Origin: Puffinus mauretanicus
Lineage: Eukaryota; Chordata; Aves; Procellariiformes; Procellariidae
Direction of reading: 5' to 3'
Length of the DNA: 64,000 bases
Assembly: GCA_023333565.1 (NCBI GenBank)
Contig: JAJKFH010000787.1
Span: 55,570 to 119,569 of the forward strand
Below, piece after piece: positions 1 through 33,596 of the stretch. The position numbers and the translations under genes were made by a program. The stretch's first letter is position 1, and every line of letters starts with the position of its first letter. The notes beneath the pieces are model-generated. The model was given only the letters and a program-made list of their open reading frames with translations. It did not search any database and had not been told where the DNA came from.

Positions 1-2410
1 TACAACTGGTGAAGGGAGTTGTAGTCTTTTACAGCTTTACCTAGTTAACATTTTAGAGTTTTTAAATTCCAATTTTTTTTTTTCTTATGGTAGCCACACA
101 GTACCCAGCACAATTTTTCTGGGAGTTGGAAATGCAGGGAAATCGTTTGGTCTGGACCAGTATGCACATACCTAAATATAGGCTCCATTACAGCACTTAC
201 GTGGCAAGCCGAACCTAAAGCTATGCATTTTTTCCAAGCATCAGGGCAGTATGCTGTCCCCAGCCCAGGCACTCTTTATAAGCACGTTATTCTCAGCTAG
301 GCAGGTTTAATTTTGCTAACCTCTGAATCACCTTTTTAAAAAATAAATAATTCTAACATAAAGCAGAAATCCTTTTCCTTCAGCACGTAAATGCGGCATA
401 CAGTAAGGACAAATAAATGCACTGTTATTCTAGCTTGAAAAACTTGACCCTGCTTTACTTGTGAGTTCAATACCCTTCGCTCTTTAAAAGCTATCCTGTT
501 GTTGCTGAAGTTGCAAAGTAGGTCGCTCCTCTACAGTGGCGTGGAAATCGGCTGTGGAGCTGAGAGCTGGAGTGCGAGGGCTCCAGGGTTACCTCTGCTG
601 CAGCCTCCTTGCGTGACCTTGGTCAAGTCACTGAACCCTCTAATTAAAGAGGAGTCAATAGAGCTTTCCAGGAGAAAACTTCTAATTTCTGGAGATGGCT
701 ATTCTGGTGCAGACGGATGCAAAAATGCTGAATTCACAGGGATAATGACAGTCAGGATGTTGTTCGTTGCCTCTGTGAGCATCAGTTCCCCGCAGGCTGA
801 GTTAGTGCTGTGCTGGGAGGGCCTGTACGAGGTGGTCCCTGCAGTGAAGGTGAAGAACAGATGCTCTGAGGTAGCTCTGGCCATCTCTGAAGCGGGGCTG
901 CTTTCTCCGAGGCTGCTCCTAATGCCTGTGCTGACTTGCCTGCTCTCTGCTCAGGAGGAACCACCTGCTTGTGCCCTCTTTGAGGTGCAGTGTAACAGAT
1001 AATGTGGGGAAGGATCCCTGATCCTTCGCTGGCCTTCAGTGCAGTCATTTTGCTTAAAAATAAACCCTGGGCGTGTCAGGACGTGCTGCCTGTTGCATGC
1101 TTCTTGTCCTCTTGCTCTGCCTTGGGAGGTGGTGATGGTCAGGAGGGCCCAGCAGCGCGTCGTGGGCGCTTGAGGGACGCTCTGCTGGTCCTCCAAACCC
1201 AAGTTGACCAAACGGGTGCCGTTAGGTGATCGCGGGAAGCCTGGGTGCAGCTGGACTTTGCATGGCACTTTTCCCCGTGTCGCTGCCGTTGCTCCCGCAC
1301 TAACGCGAACCTGGCCTGGCTCTGCCATCCCGCGCACTGCAGAGCCTCTCGGCTTCCCTCCTTCCTGCGCCTGGGTGTTTGGCTGGCTCTCTTCCCCTCG
1401 TGGGGCTGAAGGCTGGGACATAGTCGGTTAATCTAGCGGAGGTTGCTGCGTTGAGGGTAGGGAGGAATCCGAAATGGAGAGGCTCCTGGGGAAGCTGGTC
1501 TCCCTGCCGGTAAATGGCTGTCACGGTGCTGCATTCACAGACCCCGCACGTCTCACGGGTTCCTGCGAGCCGATGTGCTCGGCCTCCTTTGTGCGGAACC
1601 GTTTGACGTTAAGGGATTAAGGGTTAAGGATTTTTCTGCTTGGCCTCAGCTTGACACACTTTCTGTTAATGGCTTTGTGCCCACTGGAGCTGGGGATACC
1701 CCCTTCCCATCTAACTGGATGCTCCCCCCTTCTCGTGAGAGTTCCTTCAGTAACGTGAAGCCAGGATGTAGCCACTTGAATTAAAGTAACAAGAGGTTAA
1801 TGAGTTGCTAAAATATGCACCTGATGTCAAAAAGTACATTCCACGTGCTTTCCAGGTCTGTAAATACCCCAAATCCCGTGTAATTGGCGCTCCCAGCTTT
1901 CTATGAACGGAGCTCTAGCAGCAGCGCTGAAATATGACAGGCGCTGCATTTAGTTTTGTTTGTTTAACTTTTCTTTTAGACAGTGTGATGCTCTAACCTT
2001 CTTCCTGCTTTTACTCTGTAAACACTGCGTTGCTTTAATTATCAGCATAGAGAGCTCCAAGAACAATAATCTCCAATGCGCTGCCTGGCCTGGTGCCACT
2101 GGTGTTTCACTGGAACAAACGGTCATTCATTTTGCAACACTTTTGAACCAAAATGTTTACATCACACGTTTAGCTCCACGTGGTGGGGTGTGGAGAGCAG
2201 GAATATTTTTGCAACACTTAAAGTTATGAGTGTTCTGAAATCTCTTGGCATTAGCAATATAAATTGTGGAATAGCAGCGAGTGTTTATGCTCCATAGGGG
2301 GAAGGTGTCAGGGATTCTTTGCTGCTGGGCTGAGGCAGGGAACGTGCTGGAGTTGGGTTTTTCTCTCTCTCTGCAGAAGGTTTCCTTAAATAATTTACCC
2401 TTTTCTACAG
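1..2410 (+). other. SLC38A10 intron (upstream part)
   Basis: No coding exon of the upstream transporter half is visible here, so this is read as the 3' part of an intron. It is moderately AT-rich at 1-480 and 1790-2260. It holds one probable MIR relic at about 530-680. Short open frames lack splice signals and family resemblance. Confidence 0.75.
530..680 (+). repeat. MIR-type SINE relic
   Basis: The stretch containing GCGTGACCTTGGTCAAGTCA, followed by CTGAACCCTC and preceded by an AGCTGGAGTGC...CTCCAGGGTT core, closely resembles the MIR core (TGTGACCTTGGGCAAGTCAC motif). The copy is old and worn. The call is from memory of the consensus, with no alignment run. Confidence 0.6.
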
Positions 2411-25054
<22,644 letters not shown>

Positions 25055-27240
25055 GCGGGGTGGTCGTGCTCGGTGGGTGGCTGCGGGTGTTGGCCACAGG
25101 CACGAGGCTGAGGAGCTCCGTAGGGAAGGTTCAAGTTAACCAGCTGGTTTTTTGGCCACTGTTGCTCAGGCAGAGGTTGGTCTAAGCCAGCAGCACTTTG
25201 CTGGACGCAGTGCTTGGACCCACGGGATCTCCTTGGACCTGTCAGCACCGTCCAGGGAACCGTGGGCTTCTCGAGTCTCTGCGACGGTAGCACCTCCCTG
25301 TGTGCGCTTGCAGGTGGCTGAGGAGATGGCAACCGTGAAAGAAAAGCTCCCGCTGTCCTCTGGCTTTCAGAGGTTGCCATCTACCTTGGTTCCCTGCCAG
25401 GCCAGCTTTCAAGGACCTTTTTCAACATCTCGTTCATATCAAATTGCCTTCTCCATCCGGCTCTCGACTCCCCTTTCGGAACCGAGGTGGTTGTCCACGA
25501 GGTTCCCCTGCCTGCTTGGAAAAGCTTCTCTGGCACCTGCCTTGGGTTCCCTCGCCCAGGCTGTGCGGGGCTTCGGGGCAGAGGTCTGGGGCTGCGGGAG
25601 GAGGGGAACCGGGGATCGCACATCTCGGGAAAGGCTTTATTCTGGAGAAGCATCAAGTCATGAGCTGAGGACCAGCTTAGCCAACTGCTTTGGTGTTTCT
25701 CTTGAAATGGGAGCTGTTACTCTTGCATGTTTAGGAGATAGTTGTGGTTTAGGAACCTAGTTTAGTAGAAACGCTGCCTTAAACGGGCACAACTGCTGCT
25801 GTTGTGCTGCCTCTACTCCCAGGGATTTAATTGGTTGGCCACACACTAGCAATAACACGGAGCTTTGCTCTCGCCGCCCTGCCCGGATGCTCAGCTCTCA
25901 TCTGTGCTTTCAAGCTTGACTTCTCCTGTCCAAAGTGCATTATGAAGCTCAACCCGGGGGCTGCAGACTGCCCCCTCCCCCCAACCAGCTTGATTTTTCT
26001 GCAAGAGGTGACTAATTTGGTAACAAAAGACGTGGCTTAAAAGGGGCGGACTCGGGGGCTTGGCTCAAGCGTACCTACCTCTTCTCTCTGTAACGCGGTG
26101 GAGCGTGTTTGTTTTGTGTGCTCTTCCCAGCCCCCCTCTGCGCCGTGTTTTACATCCATAGATGTCAGTACTCCACCCCTGGAAATGTATTTTATGAGCG
26201 AGGAAGGGAAGAGCTTCTATGAGAGCCCTGGTTCGTTTCAGGCTCCCAGACAGTGATTCATCCCTTTGTGGTTTTTTTTTTTTTTCTTTTTACATCCTGA
26301 CTTGCGAATGTAAGAAATCAAATCCCAAAGCTCTCACTAGAACGGCTGAAATTTCCCAGCCTGGAGTCTACAGACCTCATCACTGTGGTGGTTTTTATAT
26401 CCGTATCTCAAAGTGTCTTTGGTAAACTAGCCTCGTCGAGTTCGTGTCCGATGGGACCTCGCAGAGCCAGGGATGGGTCGTTATCGGACACGCGGGACTG
26501 TCACACCGGAACTCTGCTGCCGCCTGCCTGGGACGTGTGCCTGTTGCTCGAAGGATGTCACCTTAATTTCTTATTAAAACGACACAGAGCCACAGGGCAA
26601 TGGCCACGGACTTGGGCGTACTTCTTCGGGAGGACCACCCGCGCTAATTCCCCGTGACTGTCATGGCCTTAACCCTCAGGACTCCCCCCATAGTACAAGT
26701 GAGCTTCTCCATTCCACCGTCTTAAAGCACAAGCAACGCGGCCGGGAGTCCCGGCGCCGCTCCGCAGCCGTCCCCGGTACGTGTCTGTCGGGGCAGGGAG
26801 GGCAGCGGGCTCCGCAGCACGGCTCCAAGTCTGCAGTGAGGAGACAGGTCCAGGCTTCGTCCCCCGCGGCACCAACCAGCCTTTCTAAAGCGAGAGGGAG
26901 CTGGAGCAGGAGCTGGATCTGCCCCTTCTTGCCCTTTGCTGCCTGCCAGGGTCTGTCCTGGGCCGTCCCGGGCAGCGAGGGCAGGGCGAGGGCAGGCTCC
27001 AGCCCGGCGGGGTCAGACCTGCCTGTAGCCCTGACCTGTGTTTCGTGGCGTCGCGTTGTCTGCGTGAACACGAAGGACCAAAGATGCTCCTGACATTCCT
27101 CAGCAGCTGGGAGCGGCGCGGGCCCTGGGCACCCCAGAGCCGGGCTGGAAGCCTCTGCCTGCCAGGGACTGCTCGTTCTGGGGTGGAGTGCTTGGCGGGA
27201 GAGGCTGAGCTGATCAATAAAATAAGCTGAAGCATTTTGA
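25055..27240 (+). other. SLC38A10: SLC38A10 3' untranslated region
   Basis: The region after the TGA at 25052-25054 has no further splice-linked coding sequence. The first canonical AATAAA in the sense strand is at 27216, giving a 3' UTR of about 2.2 kb. An ATTAAA variant near 26572 could give a shorter form. Confidence 0.7.
27216..27221 (+). terminator. SLC38A10: Polyadenylation signal of SLC38A10
   Basis: AATAAA within CAATAAAATAAGCTGAAG, followed about 30 nt later by the T/G-rich TCTTGTTTTTAAAATTT. The cleavage site is inferred at about 27235-27240. Confidence 0.7.
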
Positions 27241-27700
27241 TCCGAATTCTCTTGTTTTTAAAATTTAAAAAACAGAGATCGGCATTACCCAGCCACGCGG
27301 CTGTAGCTCCCCGGGCGGGCAGCGGCGTCTGCCTTGCTCCGCGCCCGCGGGGAGTCACTTCCTTGCCGAAGGAAAAGAGGTTTTGTGCTTTCTTTTGCGA
27401 TTTGCTCCTCCGTGCTGCTGGGGAGGAGGAGGGGAGGCTGCCGTCCTCCCGCTGCCCTCGCACGCGGGGCCTGGTTTGGGGAGGAAAACGCCTAATTTGA
27501 CATTCAGGGGATCAAGCGGCTGCAGCAGAGCCGCTGCCGGCGCAGGAGCGTTGGGAAGCCCCCTGCCCCGGGGGGGCCTGCACCGGCGGTTCCCCGGGAC
27601 CCCTCGCCCGTGGCCGCGGACCCGCGGTGCCACAGCGGGGGGGCCTGCCTGGCTCTTTTTTTCTGTAATTTAAGGAGAAACTGGGTCGGGTTTGAGAGTT

Positions 27701-27706
27701 TTTATT
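27701..27706 (-). terminator. NDUFAF8: Polyadenylation signal of NDUFAF8
   Basis: TTTATT on the plus strand reads AATAAA on the minus strand, 60 nt past the NDUFAF8 stop codon. It implies a very short 3' UTR. About 480 bases separate it from the convergent SLC38A10 signal. Confidence 0.75.
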
Positions 27707-27765
27707 TTTCCCAAGCGTGTCCAGGCCGGTGCGCGGGGTGAGGGGCGCCGGGGCCGGCCCCGCGG

Positions 27766-28156
27766 TCACTTCGGCGTCGCCTTCGCCTGCAAAGAGGGGC
27801 GGTTCAGGCCGGGCTGAGGCCCCCGCGGCTGCCGGGGGCCGCTCCCCCCGCCGGGACCGGGACCTACCGCCCGGGCGAAGCAGTCCTGCAGCGCCCGGAA
27901 CTCCTCCAGGCAGGCGTCCCGCCGCAGCTCCGCCGTCCCGGCCGCCGCCGCGGCCACGCACCGGCCGTAGGCAGCTGCCTGCGGGGAACGACAGGGAACC
28001 GGAGCGGGGGCGCCGGGCTCGCCGGGCCCGCCCCCCGGCGCCGATCCCCACCCCCGCCCCCGGCCGCGGCCCCACCTGCTCCCCGCAGCCCGCCAGCAGC
28101 GCGGGGAAGCGCCGCAGCCGCGCCCGCGCCCGCAGCCAGACGCCCCGGCCCGACAT
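27766..28156 (-). CDS. NDUFAF8: NDUFAF8, complex I assembly factor 8
   Basis: Three minus-strand exons are read: 28156-28076 (27 codons from ATG), 27978-27868 (37 codons) and 27786-27766 (6 codons plus TGA). All introns are phase 0 with GT/AG, and the product is 70 residues (human about 74). The protein starts MSGRGVWLRARARLRRFPAL and carries a twin CX9C motif: C24 to C34 across the first junction (CGEQAAAYGRC) and C52 to C62 (CLEEFRALQDC). Family knowledge: this intermembrane-space/matrix-associated CHCH-like protein binds and stabilises NDUFAF5 and is needed for early mitochondrial complex I assembly. It is head-to-head with TEPSIN, as in human, and shares its promoter. The stop lies only about 60 nt before an AATAAA. 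Confidence 0.93.
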
Positions 28157-28673
28157 CGCCGCCGCCGCCTCACGGCCTGGGCGCCGCCATGGCGGAGTAG
28201 GCGCGATTGGCCGCCCGCCCCGCTCATCAAAGCGCCGCGCCCTCGCATTGGGCGCCGGCGGACGCCCGCCCCTCCGGCTCGTCGATAGGCGAAACTGTGC
28301 GCCTATCAAAACGAACTGGCTCTCTGATTGGGTGATGATGGAAGATCGTCCCCTCGGCCTTCTCGGGTTGGTCGAGTTGGCTGCCGCAAGCGTGGATTGG
28401 TCACACGCGGCATCCACCTCCCGAGTCCCTACTGATTGGTCGCTCGCCGCGGGCAGCTCTGATTGGCGGAGGTGCCGGTTGTTTACTTCCCGTCTCCCGC
28501 CCTTTTGCCGCCGGCGTCAACCTTGTGAGCTACTTCCGCTCGGAGCTCCGCCCTTCCTCGTCCGTGACTGGCCGAGCGGCAGCGTCTCGCACTCTCATTC
28601 GCCTGCGGCGTCTTCCGGAGGGCGGAACCGCGAGGCCGCTTTCGGGCCGGGCAAGGCCGGCGCCGGGAGTGTC
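28157..28673. promoter_or_regulatory. Bidirectional NDUFAF8/TEPSIN promoter with CCAAT-box array
   Basis: The two ATGs are only 517 bases apart in divergent orientation. Between them lie six ATTGG cores on the plus strand (reverse of CCAAT), within motifs beginning at 28205, 28247, 28326, 28395, 28434 and 28461. There is also a perfect 8-base inverted repeat at 28284-28291/28300-28307, ETS-like TTCC motifs (ACTTCCGC near 28531, CTTCCGGA near 28613), and a YY1-like GCCGCCATGGCGG at 28185-28197. No TATA box is seen. NF-Y, ETS and YY1 binding is inferred from motifs only. Confidence 0.8.
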
Positions 28674-31600
28674 ATGGCGGCGCCGCTGAGAGACCGGTTG
28701 GGTTTCCTGAGCCGGGTACGGGCCGGGGAGGGAGTGGGGGGGTGAGGGGGGGCTGCCTGGGGACGTGACGTCACTCCGCCACCCGTGATGTCATCGCTGC
28801 ACCTTCCCACCTCCCGTGCTGCCAGAGCCCGGGCCCCTCGGCCTTGCCATGGCCACCTCGCCCTGCCCTTCCACTCTGATGTCATAGCTGTGACGTCACT
28901 TATCTCGAGGGCTGTGATGTCAGTGCAGCGGTATGATCTCACCGGGGTGGGGAGGGGGCTTCTGTGGCGGCCTTACACGGGGCTGGCGGGGCCGGGCCTG
29001 CAGCGGGGCCGGGGCTCAGCCCCAGCCGGGCCCGGCCCCCCTCACGCCGTCCCTCCTCCCGCCCAGCTGCCGGTGCTGCTGAGGGGCACGGCGGACGACG
29101 ACGTCCCCTGCCCCGGGTACCTGTTCGAGGAGATCGCCAGTATCCTTCCTGGGAGCGCGGACGGTGGGGGTGGTCCCCGGGCCGGGGTGGGCGCGGGAGG
29201 CCTGCGGGGCTGGGCCGGGGCGGCCGGGGGCGGCCGGGGCGGAGGGGGAGAGGTGCTGCCGCCCCCCGGCCCGGGCTGCGGTCCCCGCGGGGAGAGCAGG
29301 ATCCCTAACCCCCGCCCCAGAGATCTCCCACGAGTCGCCCGGCAGCAGCCAGTGCCTGCTGGAGTATCTCCTCAACCGGCTGCAGAGCAACTCCTGCCAC
29401 GTCAAGCTGAAGGTAGGTCGGTGGTGGTGGGCGGGGGCGGCTGCTCCCCTGGCCGCAGAGGAGCCCCGGGGCCGGGGTGGCACCGTGGAGGTGATGGGCT
29501 TTGTCGCAGGGCCGGGGGCTGGCGGGGCAGCCGCCACTCAGCCTTCTCACCCCGAGCCCCGCGTCCGCAGGTGCTGAAGATCCTGCTGCACACATGCGCC
29601 CAGGGCTCCCCCCAGTTCGTCCTGCAGCTCAAGAGGAACGCCTGCTTCATCCGGGAGGCGGCAGGTAACGGGGCAGGAGGACAGGGAGCGGCCCTGCCTG
29701 GTGCTGGAGAACCCAGCCTGGCTGCGGGGCAGAGCCCAGGGCGGCTCCTGCCTGTGGGGGCTGCTCCAGAGGCTGAGCGCTGGCTGGGGCCGGGGTCCTG
29801 CCCCATCATGGGAGCCGAGCGTCCCCCAACCCTCCCGACCTTGTGCCTTGCAGTGTTCACTGGGCCCCCAGACCCCCTCCACGGCAACAGCTTGAACCAA
29901 AAAGTCCGGGCGGCTGCGCAGGTGAGTGCCGGCCCTGTTCCCCCTGTGCTGGGTGGACTGCTCGGGCCCTGCCTGGAGCGACAGGGCAGCTCTGCCTCCC
30001 AGACCCCCGCCTCAGGGCCAGGCTGGGGTGCCCGGCGCTCCCCAGCTCTCTGCCCACACCCCCGTCTCTCCCGGCAGGACTTGGCCAGCGTTCTCTTTTC
30101 GGATGCGCCGCTCCCCGCGCCGGCCGCGCTGCCTGCCCGTCCCCTGCCTCCTGCGGGTAAGTGCAGACCCCTCGCGGCCCTGTCACCTCCACGGGCTGTG
30201 CTGGCAGCCCCGGGCCGGTCCCTTCGGCTGGAGCTGTGGGTGTGCAGAGGGTCTGCTGGCCAGGGAGGCTGTTGGGGGCGAGGGCAGGGTGCCGCAGGCC
30301 CCGGTGATGGGTGTCTGGCTGCTGCCCCTGCCCCACTCTTTGCTTGCTGAGGATGTTCTGCAGCTCTGGCTAGAGCAGGCTGCAGGGTACTGTGTCAGAG
30401 GGAGAAATGTTCCCCGGGGGAGCGGAGGGACAGGCTGCCCTTAGCTTCAGAGCGAAGTGCTCCTGTAAGTGCCCTGCCCTGCACCCCAGCTCCTCCCGGC
30501 TGCCCCAGGCACTCCCCTGTGCTTGCAACGGGGAGGAACTGCAGTGGAGGGCGACCTCAAACGCCTGTGCTCCCTCTGAACGTGCCTTGTGCCTCCCCCA
30601 GGCATGGGCTCCAGCCCCAGCCCCTGCGGCTCCTTGCAAGGATTTGGCTTCAGCACTGAGAAAAGCTCCGGTAAGTCCTGGCTGTGCCCTCGCCTCCTGC
30701 TGCCCCTCACCCTGCGTGGGTCCCCTGCTCGGTGCTGCCCTGCCTGCACGCCGTGATGCCGCAGCCCCGGGGTCCTGCCTGGGGTTAGACCAGGCTCCCA
30801 GTGTTCGGAGACCTGGTAACCTGGTTGCCAGCTCTCTCGGTGGGTGTTTTTCTCTTGGCGGGTGTTTCTGGTGGCTCAGGGCAGAGCCGCACTGCACCCT
30901 TTGCTTTGTGCAGCTCTCCCCTTTCCCAAGCCGTCTGACGGGTGCTGGGGCTGGTGGCACGGCCGCGGGGCTGGCAGTGGGGGGCTCCCTGGGTCCTTCC
31001 CTGCTGGGAGGTGCGGCAGGGCCGTGGGAGGTCGGCTTGTGCCCCGTGGCCTGTCCCGGTAGCTCCCAGGTATTCCTCGTCCCCTTGTCCAGCCAGAAGT
31101 CCCTCACAGCCCGGCTGTGCCTGGAGCCCGGCTGCTGGGGCTGCTCCTCTCTGCCAGCAGGTCCCCACCGTCCCCTCATGACACCCTGCGAGGCGGTGGG
31201 TGCCCGGGGGCTGGGCTGGGCTCCCCGGGAAGCGCCTGACGCCCTGGCCTCTGCCCAGCTTCGACGGGGGAAGCCCTGCTCAGCACCATCCAGCGAGCGG
31301 CCGAAGCGGTGGCTCACGCTGTGCTCCCCTCCCCGGAGGGACCCCGGCCTCGCCGCAGGGAGCTCCATGAGGACGCCTACGAGCCCGTGAGAGCCCCCTC
31401 ACCTGCCAGGAGCCCGGCTGGGGCTGCGAAGCCACCAGCGGTCACCACAGCGCACAGCACCCGAGGTAGGTCCCCCCGCCGCTGGGCTGGGGGCTACCGG
31501 CTGCTGGGGGGCCTGGCGGGGGTCCCCATGAGGTAGTGGGGCTGGTTTGGAGGTCAACACCTCACTGCTGCTGTCTCTGCAGTGACCCACCAGCCAGGGC

Positions 31601-33596
31601 TGGCCGGGGGCGGCTGGGAGGAGGCGGACAGCGGGCACAGCTCCCAGGACTCCTCGCAGGGGAACGGCGAGTTGAGCCGCACCTCGGATTCCTGCAGCAA
31701 ATCGGGCAGCGACAGCCACTCTGGGGCCAGCCGGGAGCTGACCCACACGGCTGAGAGGTGAGAGCGGGGCCCTGGGGGGGCTCCTCTTTCCCCGGGACCT
31801 TCTGAGATGCTTCCCTCATCTCCAGGAGTGGTGCCCTTGCTCTTCACACCATTAATCTGGAGTCCCCTGGCACTGCTGGCTGGATTCCTCCTGGGATGTT
31901 TGCCCTCCCAGCCCAGGCAGCCCGTGGGTGGGCAGAGCCACGAGCAGGGGAACTGATTTGGGAGGACTCCCTGCCCGCTGGAGGGTGGTGGGGTCTGCGC
32001 TGGGACCCCAGGAGGGAGCAGGGCTGGCCCCTGTCCCCACCGAGGCATCTCCCCGGGCAGGGTGGACGCTGACAGCCTGGGCGACTGCGTGCGGGAGGTG
32101 AGCCTGGTGTCGGTGCTGACCCGTGGCGCCAGGGTCTTCCTCACCAGGGAGGAAGCACAGCACTTCGTCAAGGAGTAAGTGCCCAAGGCGGACGCTTTCC
32201 AAGACTGTGGGTGCTGCGGGGCCGGGCGGGGAGCGCTGTGGGGGCTTCGAGGGGCAGCCTGAGCCCTTCTCACCCCCCTGGCTGCCTTGGCCCGGGCCTC
32301 TGGGGCCGAAATGCTGCCAGGCAGGGCTGCCTGCTCCCGGCCGGCTCCCGGGCTCGGGGTGCTGCGTGCAGCCGGTGCGGCCGTTACCCCTTCCCCTTGG
32401 CCAGGTGCGGGCTGCTGAACTGCGAGGTGGTGCTGGAGCTGCTCAGCCGGGCGCTGGAGGACCCCAGTGACAGCGTCCGCATGGTGAGCGCGGGGCAGTC
32501 CCGTGTGCCGCCGGCACGTGCCCGCGGTGCTGCCCACCCCGGGCTGTGCCGCTGCAGGCACAGGGTGGAGGGACGGGGGGAAGAAGCGCCCGCCGAGCCG
32601 GGGTGTTTTGGTGTCTGCCCGTCCTGCCTGCCGGGCTCAGCCGCGCTCTCCCCCCCGCAGAGATCCATGTGCGCCATCTCCTCCCTCATGTGCTCCGACC
32701 TGCTCTCCCTCGACCAGATCTTTGCCGTCACTCGGCAGCACCTGCAGCAGCTCAGCCAAGGCAGCCCCGGCCCCGTCGCCAACCGAGCCACGAAGGTGAC
32801 TCCTGGGACGTCCCCGTGCCCTCTCCGCGGGGCAGGGGGCTCCCGGGGACCAGCCTGCCCCTCCTCGGGGACACCCAGCTCTTGGGAGTGGTTCCGTGCG
32901 TGTCCCAGAGGGGTGGGAGTTGTCCCACCAGGCAGGGAGCCTGGGGGGTCTGATGCTCCCTCCCCAGGAGACGAGGCTGAGCCCTGGGAGGGGACGGCGG
33001 GGCTGATCCCCAGGACAGCCTCTCCGCCTGGGAAAAGGTGCCGGGGCCGGGCCCCCTTCTCGACGCCGCTCTCACTCCCGCCTGCCCCACTCTTCTCCTC
33101 CCAGATCCTGCGGCAGTTCGAGGCTCTCTGCAGAGGCCAGCCCTCCCCGAAGAGCGCGCGCCCGGACTCGGACCCCTCCGCCCTCGCCGTGGGCTCAGCC
33201 CCGTGCGCCGGGGACCTGCTGACGGACATCCCAACCCTGGCAGGCGAGAGCATCCTCACCCCCCTGAGCGCAGCCCCGCTCCCCGTGGCCATGCCGGCCC
33301 GTGGTGAGGAGCAGAGGGTGGAAGCGGAGACCCACGGGCCGCCCGGTGCCGCGGTGCCAGCCTGCCCCTGCGAGCAGGAGGCGGTGAGCAGGCTGGCAGG
33401 GGACACGGCGGGCGCCGCTGCGCCCTCCCGCAGCCTGTCCCTCTTCGCCGGCATGGAGCTGGTGGCCCGTCCCGGCGCGGTGCTCTGCCCGGACTCCCCG
33501 CCGGTGGAGCCGTGGACACTGTCCCAGCCCCGGGACAGGCAGACGGACGCAGAGGGCAGCCGGCAGCCGTCGGCCTTCGCCTTTCTTAACATGTAG
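28674..33596 (+). CDS. TEPSIN: TEPSIN, AP-4 complex accessory protein (ENTH domain containing 2)
   Basis: Thirteen coding exons: 28674-28715, 29067-29139, 29321-29412, 29571-29664, 29854-29921, 30078-30156, 30602-30670, 31259-31465, 31583-31757, 32061-32174, 32405-32483, 32661-32795 and 33105-33596. They sum to 1,719 nt, 572 residues plus TAG. An ENTH domain fills residues 1 to about 140 (DRLGFLSRLPVLLRG, YLFEEIAKISHESPGSSQCL). A VHS/ENTH-like second domain spans about 300-430. Two C-terminal AP-4 hooks follow: LFAGMELV (about 522-529) and SAFAFLNM (565-572). Family knowledge: tepsin is recruited by AP-4 beta and epsilon ear domains to trans-Golgi vesicles that carry ATG9A. The ATG sits in GTCATGGCGG. 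The second intron looks U12-type. It shares a promoter with NDUFAF8. Confidence 0.95.
29140..29320 (+). other. TEPSIN: Probable U12-type (minor spliceosome) intron of TEPSIN
   Basis: The donor reads A|GTATCCTTCC, matching the strict U12 5' splice-site consensus GTATCCTT. The 3' end has ATCCCTAACC at 29301-29310, one base off the U12 branch-site consensus TCCTTAAC. The likely branch A (29307/29308) lies 12-13 nt before the AG at 29320, within the usual window, and there is no long pyrimidine tract. Splicing here gives EEIAKISHESPG, matching the orthologue. Confidence 0.85.

Larger units (their letters stand above)
27590..28760. other. CpG island over NDUFAF8 and the TEPSIN start
   Basis: A very high density of CG dinucleotides runs from the NDUFAF8 3' end through both start codons and into TEPSIN intron 1, then falls in the following intron. 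This is typical of a shared housekeeping promoter. Confidence 0.85.
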
